A stretch of DNA of 64,000 nt, taken from assembly GCA_002007465.1 (NCBI GenBank), contig LNAC01000349.1, positions 370,726-434,725 on the forward strand. The letters are read 5' to 3'. The position numbers were made by a program, and so were the translations under genes. The notes beneath the pieces are model-generated. The model did no database searches and was not told the DNA's origin. It was given only the letters and a program-made list of their open reading frames with translations. This DNA is from Ailurus styani (taxonomy: Eukaryota; Chordata; Mammalia; Carnivora; Ailuridae). Positions 23,753 through 34,828 of this stretch are shown here, piece after piece (the stretch's first letter is position 1; the number at the start of each line of letters is the position of its first letter).

Positions 23753-24065
23753 GAAAGATAAAAAGGCTCCTTGACTGAAGACCAGTAGAAACAAGCAAGA
23801 GTCTCTCCACAAACATACCAATAAAACACTTCAATACAATTTGGACAGAGATCATAAATTACTTACGTTTACTAAGTGCTTAGAAATAAAAGCTTAAAAA
23901 CTTAAGCAAGAAAACAGTAAGACTTGAAAATTTCACTAAGGACAAACTACACAGCAGATAAGGAACCATTAAAGAAAGAGTAATTTTATGACTCAGGGTA
24001 AAGAAGGGTTTCTTAAACAAGACCAGAGAAGTACAAACCACAAAGCATGCAATCATAAAATCCTG

Positions 24066-24298
24066 GCCTCACAGAGCACGTCCCATACGCCAGACACCAC
24101 TGTCAGCACTTCACTTGTATTACCTCCTCTAATCCTCCCAAACCCCCACTGAGGTAGACACTGTCATTAGCCCCATTTCATAAATGAGGAAACTGAAGCA
24201 CTAGGACATTAAGCAACTTGCCCAAGGTCACACAACTAGCACGTGGAGGTGCTACCAGTTGAATCCAGGCAATCTGGTTCCAGAGTCTGTGCCCTGGA
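24066..24298 (-). mobile_element. MIR SINE, nearly full length (reverse)
   Basis: Antisense MIR in order: 'CCATACGCCAGACACCACTG', 'CACTTGTATTACCTCC', 'CCCCATTTCATAAATGAGGA', 'TTGCCCAAGGTCACACAAC' and 'TCCAGAGTCTGTGCCC'. It is one of the best-preserved MIRs in the window. Confidence 0.85.
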
Positions 24299-24299
24299 G

Positions 24300-24342
24300 G
24301 AAAGATAATACAAATTTGACTACACCAAAATTTAAAGCTTTA
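24300..24342 (+). mobile_element. Old L1 ORF2 fragment, left half
   Basis: 'AATTTGACTACACCAAAATT' followed by AAAGC is part of L1 ORF2 in sense. Its continuation appears at 24656 after a younger L1 3' end. Confidence 0.45.
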
Positions 24343-24655
24343 ATAGGGAGAACACAAAGGATTTTAGGGCAGAGGAAATATTCTGTATGATACAATGGTG
24401 GATACACGTCATTGTAAATTTGTCTAAACCCATACAACCTCAAGAGTGAACCCTAATGTAAAGCATGGGCTTTGGGTGATAATGATGTGTCAGTATAGGT
24501 TCATTAGCTGTAGTAAATGCACCATTCTGGTGCAGGTATAGAAAGTAGGGGAAGGAGGCTACGGGGGGAAGGCCAGACACAGGAACTCTCTGTACTTTCC
24601 TCTCAAATTTACTGTGAACCAAAAATTGCTCTAAAAATAAAGTAAAATATTTTTT
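24343..24655 (+). mobile_element. L1MB-type 3' end
   Basis: The order matches the 3' UTR of L1MB-like elements: 'GGGCAGAGGAAATATTCTGT', 'AATGGTGGATACACGTCATT', 'CAAGAGTGAACCCTAATG', 'GCTTTGGGTGATAATGATG', 'AACTCTCTGTACTTTCCTC' and 'TGCTCTAAAAATAAAG'. It is 5'-truncated and ends in an A/T-rich tail. Confidence 0.85.
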
Positions 24656-24760
24656 TTCATCAGACACTATGAAGAAAACTAATAGACAGACACAAACTGG
24701 GAGACGATATTTCCAACATATTTTCACTGTCAACATATTGGTACCCAGATTTTACACTAT
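24656..24760 (+). mobile_element. Old L1 ORF2 fragment, right half
   Basis: 'AGACACAAACTGGGAGACG' followed by 'ATATTTCCAACATATTTTC' is the ORF2 sequence expected shortly after the piece ending at 24342. The two are probably one element split by the L1MB-type insertion. Confidence 0.45.
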
Positions 24761-25059
24761 ATTTCTCAACCCAAAGCTGGCACTGAGCCATTTGTCTTTT
24801 GCAGGTCATTTTCCAAATAATAGCCTAATCCCATGGATATCACCACAGGGTAATTTCCACAAGTCCCCTCCTTCCAAATTAACTCCCCTCAAAATCCAAG
24901 TTCACCTGGGATGGGTTTACTTCCTATACCTTCTGGCCACTACCAATGCCCTGTCTTTGAAAACCCCTGCCCTGAAATTTTCCTCAGAGCTGATACAGTG
25001 ACATTTCTCAGACTCCTTAACAGTTCTCTGGAGACACAAGTGGCACACAGCAATGCTTT
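24761..25059. other. Unassigned sequence
   Basis: No gene or repeat family is recognised. Confidence 0.3.
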
Positions 25060-25225
25060 AAACACTGGACTTTCGCTCTACCACTCACTCGCTCTGTAAA
25101 CGTGGGCAAGTTTCTTAAATGGTCTCTGTCTCAGCTTTCTCATGTGTAAACTGAGTCCATCAATAACCATCTCACAGAAGCACTGTCAGAATCAACTCAG
25201 ATGATGTAGGTAAAAGCGCACATCC
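25060..25225 (+). mobile_element. MIR SINE (sense)
   Basis: 'CTCTACCACTCACTCGCTCT' followed by 'GTGGGCAAGTTTCTTAAATG', 'CTCAGCTTTCTCATGTGTAA' and an ACCATCTCACAGA block gives the MIR order with moderate divergence. Confidence 0.75.
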
Positions 25226-25234
25226 TGGGGTTCC

Positions 25235-25825
25235 TCAAAATTTGCATGTATGGAGTTCCCATATGACTTGGCAATTCCATTCCTAGGCAAACATCCAAGG
25301 GAAATGAGAACATGTCTGCACAAAACCTGTACATCAATATTCATGTCAGTATTACACCCAATGGCCAAAAAGTAGAAAGAACTTAAATGTCTACCAACTG
25401 AATGAATAAACAAAATGTGTGTTATCCATACAATGGAATATGATTCCACAGTAAAAATGAACAGAGTAAATGAAGTAATAATTCATGCTACAATGTGGAT
25501 AAATCTTGAGAATATTATACTAAATGAAAAAAAGCCATCTACAGAAGGCTACATGTTATATGATTCCATTTATACCAAATGTTCAGAGTAGACAAATCCA
25601 TAGAGACAGAAAATAGATTAGTGGTTGCCAGGGCCTGGGGGAAGGGAGAAGGAAAAGGCTACGGGGTTTGTTCTGTGGTGACAAAATGTTCTAAAATGAG
25701 ATGTGGAGTCAGTCACACAATTTTCTGAGTATACTAAAATCCACTGTATTACATACCTTAAAAGTGTAACTTTTATGGTATGAAAACTATATCCCAATAA
25801 AGTGGTTATTTTGAAAGGGACATAC
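25235..25825 (+). mobile_element. L1 (L1M class) ORF2 tail and 3' end
   Basis: Sense landmarks start with 'TATGACTTGGCAATTCCATT', 'TACAATGGAATATGATTCC' and 'CATGTTATATGATTCCATTT'. They continue with 'AGATTAGTGGTTGCCAGGG', 'TACATACCTTAAAAGTGTAA' and 'CCCAATAAAGTGGTTATTTT'. It is 5'-truncated at about 590 bp, and stops interrupt any ORF2 frame. Confidence 0.85.
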
Positions 25826-26204
25826 TCACAGTACTTGATACATGGGAAGTGCTCGGATTTGTTATTTTAAATCTAAATGTTTAGCAATCTATGTCTTCTA
25901 GCACCCCCAAATTGTTTTTGACCAGTCGAGATACTTTTCTAATTAAAAAAACCTCAACATATTATAGTTCCAAAAGCCATATGCAAGGAACAGCATAAAG
26001 GGCTCCGGAAGTGGGCCCAAGAAGACCCTTGTTGGGGGAAATGAAGAGACAAATGTGCTCTGGAATGTGGGAATTCAGGAGGACCCTGGGATATGGAAAG
26101 CTCCAGAGCCATATGAGAACTTATGGACTGCCTCATGGGTAGGAGCAGCAGATGTCAGCCTCCCCAGTAGTTGGAAGAGCAATGAATTCACTTAGCTACT
26201 AGCA

Positions 26205-26320
26205 TGTTTTTCCCAACTAGGTGCCAGTCACCATCCACGCGTGGTCTCCTCTGAGTTTAGTTCTAGTCTTATTCCCATTTTCCAGATGGCAAAACTGAGA
26301 TAGAAAACAGTCATCTCCAG
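26205..26320 (-). mobile_element. MIR-like fragment (reverse)
   Basis: 'CTTATTCCCATTTTCCAGAT' followed by 'GGCAAAACTGAGATAGAAAA' is the diagnostic antisense MIR core. The remainder is diverged. Confidence 0.5.
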
Positions 26321-26429
26321 AACCAGCGTTCTTCATCACTGTCATGCCACCTCCTACACAGTCCCTGGAATCACGAAAGTCTTCCCAGATTTACTTAATC
26401 ACCATAAGAGATAATATATATAAATTTCC

Positions 26430-26660
26430 TGTATTTGAGGTACGATTCTAAGTGTTTTACATATTCATGCATTTAATTCTCACAACACTGAGATGCAACT
26501 ACCATTTCCAGATGACACAAATGAGGCATAGAAAGGTTAGGTGACACACCCAAGGCCACACAGCAGGTAGGTAGCAGGGCTGTGATTTCATGAATCCATG
26601 GAGCCTGGCTACTAGAGTCCGCCCTCTTAATCACTCTGTTGTCCTGCCTCTCTAGCTGAT
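26430..26660 (-). mobile_element. MIR SINE (reverse)
   Basis: 'AAGTGTTTTACATATTCATG', 'CATTTAATTCTCACAACAC' and 'ACAAATGAGGCATAGAAAGG' are followed by 'CCCAAGGCCACACAGCAGG' and 'GCCCTCTTAATCACTCTG'. This is nearly full length. Confidence 0.85.
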
Positions 26661-26699
26661 GCATCTAGTACTGGCTTCACACCAACAGCTTGTCTAAAT

Positions 26700-26910
26700 C
26701 CTCAGCATGAATTGTTTTAGATCTTCAGAACAACACTATGAAGTAGGTACCTGTTATGAAGAGCGTATTTTAAGTAGAAGAAAATAAGTATAGAATATTC
26801 ACTACTCTGTCCAAGTTTATTCAATGAACAAGGTTCAAAGCCAAGGCAATTTGATTTATGCCAAGGTGATCTGGCCGGAGACTCCAGGCTTTTAGCCACG
26901 ACTCCATACT
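26700..26910 (-). mobile_element. MIR SINE (reverse), diverged
   Basis: 'CAGAACAACACTATGAAGTA' is followed by an A/G-rich altered core and then 'GCCAAGGTGATCTGGCCGGA' and 'CTTTTAGCCACGACTCC'. It is the third MIR-like copy within 700 bp, all in the same orientation. They are probably independent insertions. Confidence 0.5.
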
Positions 26911-27789
26911 CCCCCAGTAGTGTATGAAATTCCTGGAACTAGAGACACTGTTTATCACATGCAATTAGAGATACAGCTAAGACTGAAATACCCAGCAAAA
27001 AGGAAAATGAAATAAAATAAAACATAAATTAGCAAAACACAAAACAACTTTACCCTGTAGGGGTATGGGACCACTGGACAATATGAGAGTTTCCTGAAAT
27101 GGGGTGGGGAGGATATCCAATTCTCCCAACATCATGCTTTGATTATATACTGAAGTGTCCCCTCAGTTTCTCTGCAAAACCTATTTCTTCTACATTTAAC
27201 AAACTGGTCAAATTCACTCGATAAACAGGCCAGTGAGCCCAGCTCTCCCCCACTGCACAGTAGCCCTCCACCCTGTGTGCCCCCACAGTCAAATGATGTG
27301 AGTTGTATCCATCACCAGGTGCAGGTCCCAAAACTGCTTAGCCCCGCACCCCTTCTCCCTCCACCCCAGACTTGTACTGCTTTGAAAACAGCCTAGAAAA
27401 CCCCCTCTCTGCTCCTCTGAGAACAACAGCTCAAAGGAGACAGGGGGCATTTAGGCCCATGGCCTTGCCTTGACACTCGGGAGGAGCTGTTGTTCCTCTT
27501 CCAGAGAGCAGGCGAAACAACCCGCTGACAGCTGCTACTCTGTTATCCGATATCCAGCTCAAGACACGCCCAGGCCCAGAGCTTCTTCCTCACCTCTCCT
27601 TGCTTCGGCCAATACTTGGGCTCTTTCTTCGCCCCTCTGCTTCCAGAGCCGAATGCAACCGGAAAAAAAAAATACGGTGTCCTGGGGTCCTATTTAGCAC
27701 TGTAGTTTCTTACAAGTCTGATTGGGGAGAGGACTGACACGGTTGATTAAAAGGAAGTCTCTGTATTATCTATGAGCATCATCTAGGGC
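26911..27789. other. Unassigned, locally GC-richer sequence
   Basis: No gene or repeat is recognised. GC rises from about 27230 to 27660. The open frame at 27470-27697 has no recognisable domain, and no CpG island is present. Confidence 0.4.
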
Positions 27790-28330
27790 TCTGAAGAACA
27801 GCCATATTGCAACTTGCCAGTTTACAACCATGTGAAATAAATTACAGATGGTACATTTGTCCTCTTGAGTTATCAGTTATACTCACGTGCACGGAGGCCC
27901 TAAAAATAAATACAGAGTCTCAGAACCACACACGTTCCCAGCAAGTGACACACATTTACACACCAACATCAGCAACTCTGTAAGAAAGCCATATCCTTCT
28001 CATCAAGTTTGTTCTTGGTGCCAGCAGAGATTCACGAGTAGCAGTCAGCAGCAGTACTATCGATATGTATTTTTAAGCCTATTGTGTTGTTTTGACAAAC
28101 TAAACGATTAATTAACAGCAATCTAGCAAACAGATCTCTACTTACAGCTTAGAGTGAGAGAAACACACAGATCGCCATAACCATTCTATAGTTACCATTA
28201 CCGAGGAAGAATACTGCCTAATTAATTATAATTGATCACACAGATTAGATTCAAATTCCGCTAGCAGGGCAAAAGAAGCCCAAACAGAGGAAATAAATCA
28301 GAAAACTATTCTCTGAATCCATAAATGAAC
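27790..28330. promoter_or_regulatory. Candidate conserved noncoding element
   Basis: This unique-looking block is rich in homeodomain-type TAAT/ATTA sites and palindromic AT cores: 'AAACGATTAATTAACAGCAA', 'GCCTAATTAATTATAATTGA' and 'CACACAGATTAGATTC'. It also holds 'TTGTTTTGACAAAC' (an AACA-rich inverted string) and has no repeat signature or coding potential. The texture is that of deeply conserved developmental enhancers, but this is an inference that needs alignment. Confidence 0.35.
27981..28045 (+). repeat. Local repeat copy A (~65 bp)
   Basis: It resembles copy B at 28981-29045. Both contain TTCTCA(T/C)CAA, TTG(G/A)TGCC(A/G)GCA and AGATTCA(C/T)GAGTAGCAGT, with one 1-bp gap on each side. 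By eye about three quarters of positions agree. The family is unknown. Confidence 0.6.
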
Positions 28331-28980
28331 CAACAAGCTTTGGAGATAAACAGATTTGTTTTAATTGTAGTTTTAAAAAAAATAATTTAAGAACATTTGG
28401 AGGCCCTTGGAGAGAGAATACAGAATGGAGGGAGGGCTAGAGCCAAAATCGGGGAAGCACTAATTCAAGTGAACACCGAAGTTCTTATCTCTGACTCTAC
28501 AGAAAATCGGTAGGGTGCTCACCAGGGTGGGGATTTGGCACAGGAGGTGTGTGCATCACACTACAGAGATGGCCCTCACAGATACGTCCCGCTGATCGTA
28601 TCCTCCTTGACCCAAAGATAGGTCCTTATAACCTGGAAGACTCTCCCCGCTTTCACTTCTCAGCTCTCCGAGTGAACATTCACGTTTCCTTCCCAGCACC
28701 CATTTCCCCTCTGATTGTGGAGCCCCCTTCCCTAGGTCCAGGCCGGTGTGAGATAGTGGTCTTCGCCTCATCTCCCCTCTCTTCACCCCAGCCCCACTCT
28801 AGCGCTTAAGCCAAGAAGACTCAAGGCCCAAACTGGGACCACCAAAGGTCTTCTGAAATATTTTAAATGCCAGAGCTTGGAGGCAGAAGCCCCTTTCTCT
28901 CTGGTTGTGAAGTTGCAAAGAAGGAAATCCACGACTCCTGCAGACAGTAGAGACAGGGAGTGTCAATGCTAGCACATTTC
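28331..28980. other. Unassigned sequence
   Basis: No gene or repeat family is recognised. Open frames on both strands between 28549 and 28809 overlap each other and show no domain. Confidence 0.35.
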
Positions 28981-29045
28981 GAAGGAAGCCTGATCTTCTC
29001 ACCAATTGTTTCCCTTGATGCCGGCACAGATTCATGAGTAGCAGT
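28981..29045 (+). repeat. Local repeat copy B (~65 bp)
   Basis: Partner of 27981-28045, same orientation and offset by 1000 bp. The best-matching part is its last 19 bases, 'AGATTCATGAGTAGCAGT' with one preceding base shared. Flanks outside the 65 bp show only weak similarity upstream and none downstream. Confidence 0.6.
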
Positions 29046-29404
29046 AGACAGGCACTCAGCACAGCCCTGGTTCCTGAGCATCCCTGCTGTTTGCCTTTCC
29101 AGAGACCCATTTTTGCTCTAGCTAGTTCAAGTCGGGTTCTAGCAGAGTCCCAACACTCTGCTACCTAAATCGATTCTGGAAAATCCTCCATTAAAGGGGT
29201 CTCCCTAATAGATATCGTCTGATACAGAATTGGGGCAGTTCTTGACAAGACGGAAGCTTTCCACACATTCTCAGCTGGGCTGCTGGAATGTCATCTCCCA
29301 TATGTGCAATACTGAAGCTGCAGATCTTACAGTCAGGATGATGTGGTGGAGAGAGCTGGAGTTACATAATGGAAAAGGTCTGCTGCAAGTTGTGACTCGT
29401 TGGT
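29046..29404. other. Unassigned sequence
   Basis: No gene or repeat family is recognised. Confidence 0.3.
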
Positions 29405-29535
29405 CAAGATCAAGATCAGGACCTTTTTGAACTATAGTTTCCCCATTCCTTAAGTTGGGGTAAGAATCCCTCATCGAAGTTAGTGAAGATCAAATAAGCT
29501 AATGCACAAAGAGCTAGTATGTAATAGTGTGTAAA
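29405..29535 (+). mobile_element. MIR SINE (sense), diverged
   Basis: 'TATAGTTTCCCCATTCCTTA', 'GTTGGGGTAAGAATCCC' and 'GAAGATCAAATAAGCTAATG' follow the MIR order through its 3' half. Confidence 0.5.
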
Positions 29536-30019
29536 ACAATACGTATGGACTCCGCTTACCTGCGGCATCACGGTCTGTGGTGTGGTTTCTTTCCTCCTCT
29601 CTCGACAACTGAGCACTACAATGGAATATAAACTCTCTTTCTCCCAGTATAAGAAAACAAGGCAAATGAGTAATTAGGAGCTAAAATCCTATCCCATCTA
29701 TAAAATATTAAACTCTGATTTTAGCTTAGAGCTTGTTGGATGTGATAGATGTACAAGAAATGTTCATGCATTTATTAATAGAGTTGGTTGAATTAATAGT
29801 GACCTCACTAACTTAAAATAACTTGGGAGAAGGCCCAGTGCAATTATGGGATACTTTTTTTAAAGTATACATTAATTAGTTTCAAACATGGTCAGTAACC
29901 AAAATAATTCTGAAAAGAATTGCCTGGGACAATCTATGATACAATGCAGTGACCAAAAAATGATCTATAACTGGTACACCAAAGTTGGTACACAAAATAT
30001 CAGGTTAATTCCTGTCATC
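29536..30019. other. Unassigned sequence
   Basis: No gene or repeat family is recognised. Only short incidental open frames are present. Confidence 0.3.
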
Positions 30020-30265
30020 TATGGTGGAACAGAAAGGGCCCTGACTTTGTTCTGGAAAAGCTGGCATCTCTGCACCTTCACCTATAAGATGGGAATGAAA
30101 ATGCCTCCACTCTGGGATTACTGGGAGCCTTGGAATTCAATGAGCAAGAATGAAACTACAAACTCTATGTGGTGGATTTGTTTATATACACCTAGCTCAG
30201 GACAATCGCCCAGTGCCAAGCACAGTGACAACACTTAGCCAGTTCTCGGTAAACACGTGTAATAA
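30020..30265 (+). mobile_element. MIR SINE (sense), diverged
   Basis: 'AGGGCCCTGACTTTGTTCTG', 'CTTCACCTATAAGATGGGAA', 'GCCCAGTGCCAAGCACAGTG' and 'TTCTCGGTAAACACGTG' are in MIR order. The central part is degraded. Confidence 0.5.
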
Positions 30266-31199
30266 GTAAATAAACGTGCAAGTTTGTGATACAGAGCTCA
30301 TCACATAAATTATGAGGACCTGGAATTTCGGGGGTAATTCTGTGGTCTCTAGCCATGGGCGATTTTTCAGGTGTTCACACAGAACCTCTGTAGTCCTGCT
30401 CTGGCTCACAATGGCCACATTTACTGATGTTCCCCCACTGCAGTGGGTCTCCATCAACTTTGTTTTTTAAAAAAACCATGAGCCTGTCATTTTAGCCACA
30501 TATTTTTTTGGACCAGAGATGGGCATTTAACCCAAGAAGAAAATTCAATCAAATTTTCTCAACTCAGAATTTGGAATTAGTACTGAGAAAATCTATTTTT
30601 TGTATGACAAAGAGAAAGGGTTTATTGTTATTATTTTTATTATTATTATGTTCATTTAACCAGCATATAGGAAATCTATTTTTTTCCAGGTCAGTTGCTA
30701 GAATGTAAACTGAGTAGATCAGAGAAGCAGATCTCAGAGAGAAAAACAAAGAGACTTTTGAAAGGAGATAAATATTCCATTCCTAGTTTGAGGCCCTAAT
30801 TAAAGCCTAACTGCTTCTCTGCCCTTGGGAACCATAATATGTTCTCTATACACTTATGATAAGTTTTTCCCTTGTCTAGCTTGGAATATGAAGCAAAATA
30901 ACTTTAATACAACACAGAAAGAATAAGCAGAAAGGAAAAAAAAACTTACTGCAAAATAAACACATCAGAAGGTGTAAACAATCTTTGCTCACACTACATT
31001 GATTTTTTTTTAATCTATAATGCTGAGCTGAAGCAAGCTTGGGTCAGTGAGAGAAGAATCCAATACATGCTCATCACGTGTGTTTGAACAGCTCAGAACT
31101 TCTCCAGGACTACCGCACCACGGGAAAACACATGGCATTACGTGATTTTTCAATATTTTATTTCATGTTGCTACTTCTAACAACTATTTTCATTCCTTC
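30266..31199. other. Unassigned sequence with (TTA)n
   Basis: A short (TTA/ATT)n tract lies at about 30624-30648. 'GGACCAGAGATGGGCATTTA' near 30510 resembles part of an old interspersed repeat that I cannot name. No gene is seen. Confidence 0.35.
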
Positions 31200-31330
31200 T
31201 ATGTATAAGAGGTCGCTGAGCCTCAAAGAGAAAAAGTGACTTATCCAAGATTTCACAGTGAACAAGAAGCAAGAGACACAACACAACCTTATCTTTCTGT
31301 CTCTTAAGTGTTAGGCTCTTCCTTTACCAA
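31200..31330 (-). mobile_element. MIR SINE (reverse), diverged
   Basis: 'TGAGCCTCAAAGAGAAAAAG', 'TATCCAAGATTTCACAGTGA' and 'CTCTTAAGTGTTAGGCTCTT' match antisense MIR. Confidence 0.5.
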
Positions 31331-32274
31331 GCTCAAGGACAGGAGGGAAACTACATTCTGTACTTGAGGGCAGTAGATCTCAATCATTTTAGTATGGGAA
31401 GATGTTTTTGAAGTCAAAAGACTTAAAAAGATCTGCATGTACTTCAGAATAAGCATAATTTCTATAGTCACTAACAGAAAAATTATAATAATGTCAATAA
31501 TGCTTTAAAATTTTTTTATTACCCAATATACAAAATCAAAAATTTTGTGTGTTGCTGTATGTTGCAGGGGAGTGTTAAGAGAGAAATAATATAATTTCAC
31601 GACCACCCTATTTTTAATTTATTCTAAATATAGTGGATGGTGCACTTAAGGATTTAGAATCCCTAGCATTAGACCAAGACCTCCCAGGGGACCACTGCCC
31701 TCAAGAGACTGCTCCAATGAAGAAAACTGTTTCTAATTTTAGACATTTTGAAGAGGTTAATTTTAGACATGTCAAAAATGGTTTCATATAGTAATAACTC
31801 TTGGAGATAGCCTTGCCTCAAGATATTAAAAATAAGAGGGGGTTTCATAAATGAATTACAGGCATCCACAATTTTTGTTAGGGCTGAGAGAATACAGGTC
31901 AAGGGAGCCACTGCCTATTTTGGAAAACCCAGGAGGAGTGCGTGAATCATCATGAAGCTGTTGCCAGTGACCACAGCTGCCTGCAGCACAATGGGTATGA
32001 TTCCCAGGAGGCTGCCCAGAGCATTGGCTAAATCCTGTGTCTGGAACCGTTGTGATTACGTGCCTGCCTACAGCTGGGGGCAAAGAATACTGGCTTCTCT
32101 TCTTCTTCTTCTCAATTCCATAGGAGTGCTTCTCACTGGCAGAGTATAACCTGGAATTATGCCAGTAAGGGAGGCTGGTAAATGAAGTTCTCAATCTTTC
32201 CTGTGATTGTAAAGGGGAAAGTGGATGCTGGACAGTCGGCCCCTTTTCTCAACTCAGATCCATAAAATCCTTTT
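31331..32274. other. Unassigned sequence, possibly old repeat at the end
   Basis: No gene is recognised. 'GAGTGCTTCTCACTGGCAGA' to 'TAAGGGAGGCTGGTAAATGA' (about 32120-32185) resembles sequence often found in old mammalian repeats. It might belong to the retroviral element that starts just downstream, but I cannot show that. Confidence 0.35.
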
Positions 32275-34810
32275 GACCCATGTTTATCTTCCAACCAACA
32301 TTAGCAACAACTTCCTGTGTATACCTAAAATGAAGCTTCTACCTCTCATTCAAATGTAGATACACTCATCCTCTCCTGAAAAAGGAACTATACCCATCTC
32401 TGGGCACTGTTAATTCCTCTTCTGCTTTAGTCACAGTACTTCTTTAATAGTAAAGATTAAATTAGCAAATTAATCACAACTAACATGCCTTATATAAAAC
32501 TGTATGGAAAAGATAGATGATACAAAGAAGAAGTTGGTATCAAAGCACAAACAAAAACAAAAAATGCATAGCTACCACAGTCCTCATTTTTACAAGCAGT
32601 CACAAGGTCATAGTTAAACTTCCTCCTTCTACCATGCATTCCATGTTCCCTTCATAATCAGTCAGCATCTAAGCATGTCATATTTATTTATCTCCTGGGA
32701 TGGCCCAAATTTCATTCCTAAAGATACCAGTATTGGGCTATTGTAGACGTCCATTAACTTAACCAGTGACTATAGAATGTACACGAGTAAGTGTCCTAGG
32801 CTCCAGACACACTCAGCTTTACCTCCTTATGTACCCATTTCTCCCTCAGAACCATACCCAATCACCAGTGACATAGTAACTCCCTTCTTTGTCTCTTGGT
32901 TCAGTGGTACAAGGAGTCCCTAAATGGTCAGTGTGTTATCTCAACTCTCAGAAAGAACAAATGTTGTATCCTCTAGTGAAAGGATTCTTCATGTGGGAAC
33001 TAAGACTATTAAACTAGGAGAGTCCAAAATTTTGGAGCTGGGAAGCAAAATTTGGTTTTCTAGACCTATATTCTGGCAGTGGGTTAAATGGTATAATATG
33101 TGAGTTGCTAGTTTTGAGTATTTACTGCTCTTGCTTCTGAGTGAATGAGGGACAAGATAAGACTAGTGAATCCCATGACTGTGACTCTTTCCCTCACTTT
33201 CTTATTATTTATTATTTTGGCTACAAAATAAAACTCCTTGGTCAGAATAAAAATATTGTGTGTGATACCAAGAGAGTGAATAATGCATTCAATACGTCTA
33301 CAGATGGTGGTGCTGGCAGCAAGGGACAGCAGACCAGTGTCCATATTATGCATCTATTCCAGGGAGAAAAAAAACTGCTGCCCCCTCAGTGATGGAAGGA
33401 GTCCAATGTAATCAACTTGCCACCAGGTGGCTGGCTGGTCCTCCTGGAGAATGTTGCCATATTGGGAACTCAGCTTTGGTCACTGCCATGGACATGTTGA
33501 CATGCTGGACACTCAGCAGTAGCAGCCAGATCAGCTTTGGTGAGGAAAAATCCATGTTGTTGAGCTAATAACATCCATCCCTGTTAACATGGTCACTTTG
33601 CTGATAAGCAAATTGTGAAGTAGCTGGGGAAAGAAGTTGACAGCCATCACAGAACAGGTCATCTGTGATTATTGAGAATTTTCCCTATAGTAATTGCCCT
33701 TTGGTGAACAGTGACATAGGTAACAATTATCCTTAACCCTATGCCCATTCCCAAAGGCCCATACACATGCCTCTTCCTCAGAGGTCCCTATCCCCAAATC
33801 TATAATCTTGACCTTAACAGCCAAAATTTTTGCCACTGCCCAGTGTAGACCTATAAGTTCTTCCCATAGGTCAGTTTCCCTTCCCCACTGTCCTCTAGGG
33901 TCAGCCCGGCAACGTAGCAGCAATCCATTCCTGTCTGGTACCAGAATATCAGAAAGAATCACCAAAAATCAGAGAACCCGGTTTTTTCTTTCTTTAGTCA
34001 AATGATCATAAGCAGCTTCCCATGGGTTCATAAGGTATGAGATAAGGGGGAGGCAGGAATATGGAAAAACCAGATCCCATTAGAGTTCAAACCACTTGCT
34101 CAAGTGACTTACTCCTACCTCTGGCACTTACTCTAATCCAATCTCATATATACCATTTCTACTTAATTATGGAATTCTACTGCACATGCCAAACTTAATG
34201 GCTTGGTTAATCAGAAAACATTCAGTAGATGATGTGTAATTCAGGTTTCATGGTCACATATTGTCCAATGATCACAGATTCAGTCTCTACCAGGCCTGGT
34301 AGCAACGAATATAGTTGTTTTCAACAGGTTATGACTTTGCCTCACAACTCTAGGGCTCTGCGCTGAGACTGTCTCATCAGAATTTTCCTGGGATTCCAAA
34401 AAAGTTTCTACCTGGCACGGACATTCCACAGGATCTGATTTTATAAGACTTGAGTCGCAGAGCACTTTAACACTATAGCCTGTGTGTGCACACTGCACAG
34501 CCTTCTCTTGCTAGGCTCCACTCAAAACTGGCAGTCTTATGGGTTATTTGGTAAATGAGTCAAAGCATCACACCGAAATGTGGTATTCAGAGAAGTCAGC
34601 CATTATTGCATTTCTTTGTTAGTAGGGATCCAAAATGCAGCCTCTTGTCTAACGCTACATAGGTGATAGCTCAACATCCCAGACCACCAACTTCTGTAAC
34701 TGCTCTGAAGTGATGAACCCTGACTTTTCAGGGGAGATATTTCCACCCACTTGTATACATGTGCTAGTGATGACACTTCATGTATTTTCTACTCACCAGG
34801 GCAACTGGTA

Positions 34811-34828
34811 GGGTATCATCAATGCTAA
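34811..34828 (-). other. Remnant of ERV reverse-transcriptase catalytic motif
   Basis: The minus strand here keeps the two adjacent catalytic Asp codons (GATGAT), but the usual preceding residues are altered and the surrounding frame is broken. It marks the RT region of the decayed provirus and is non-functional. Confidence 0.55.

Noticed and set aside
23684..23829. Cysteine/valine-rich open frame over the (CA)n array
   Set aside because: The composition is produced by the dinucleotide repeat itself.
26205..26910. Regularly spaced repeats that could suggest an array
   Set aside because: These are three independent, diverged MIR SINEs in the same orientation. They have no constant repeat-spacer structure, so there is no CRISPR or satellite array.
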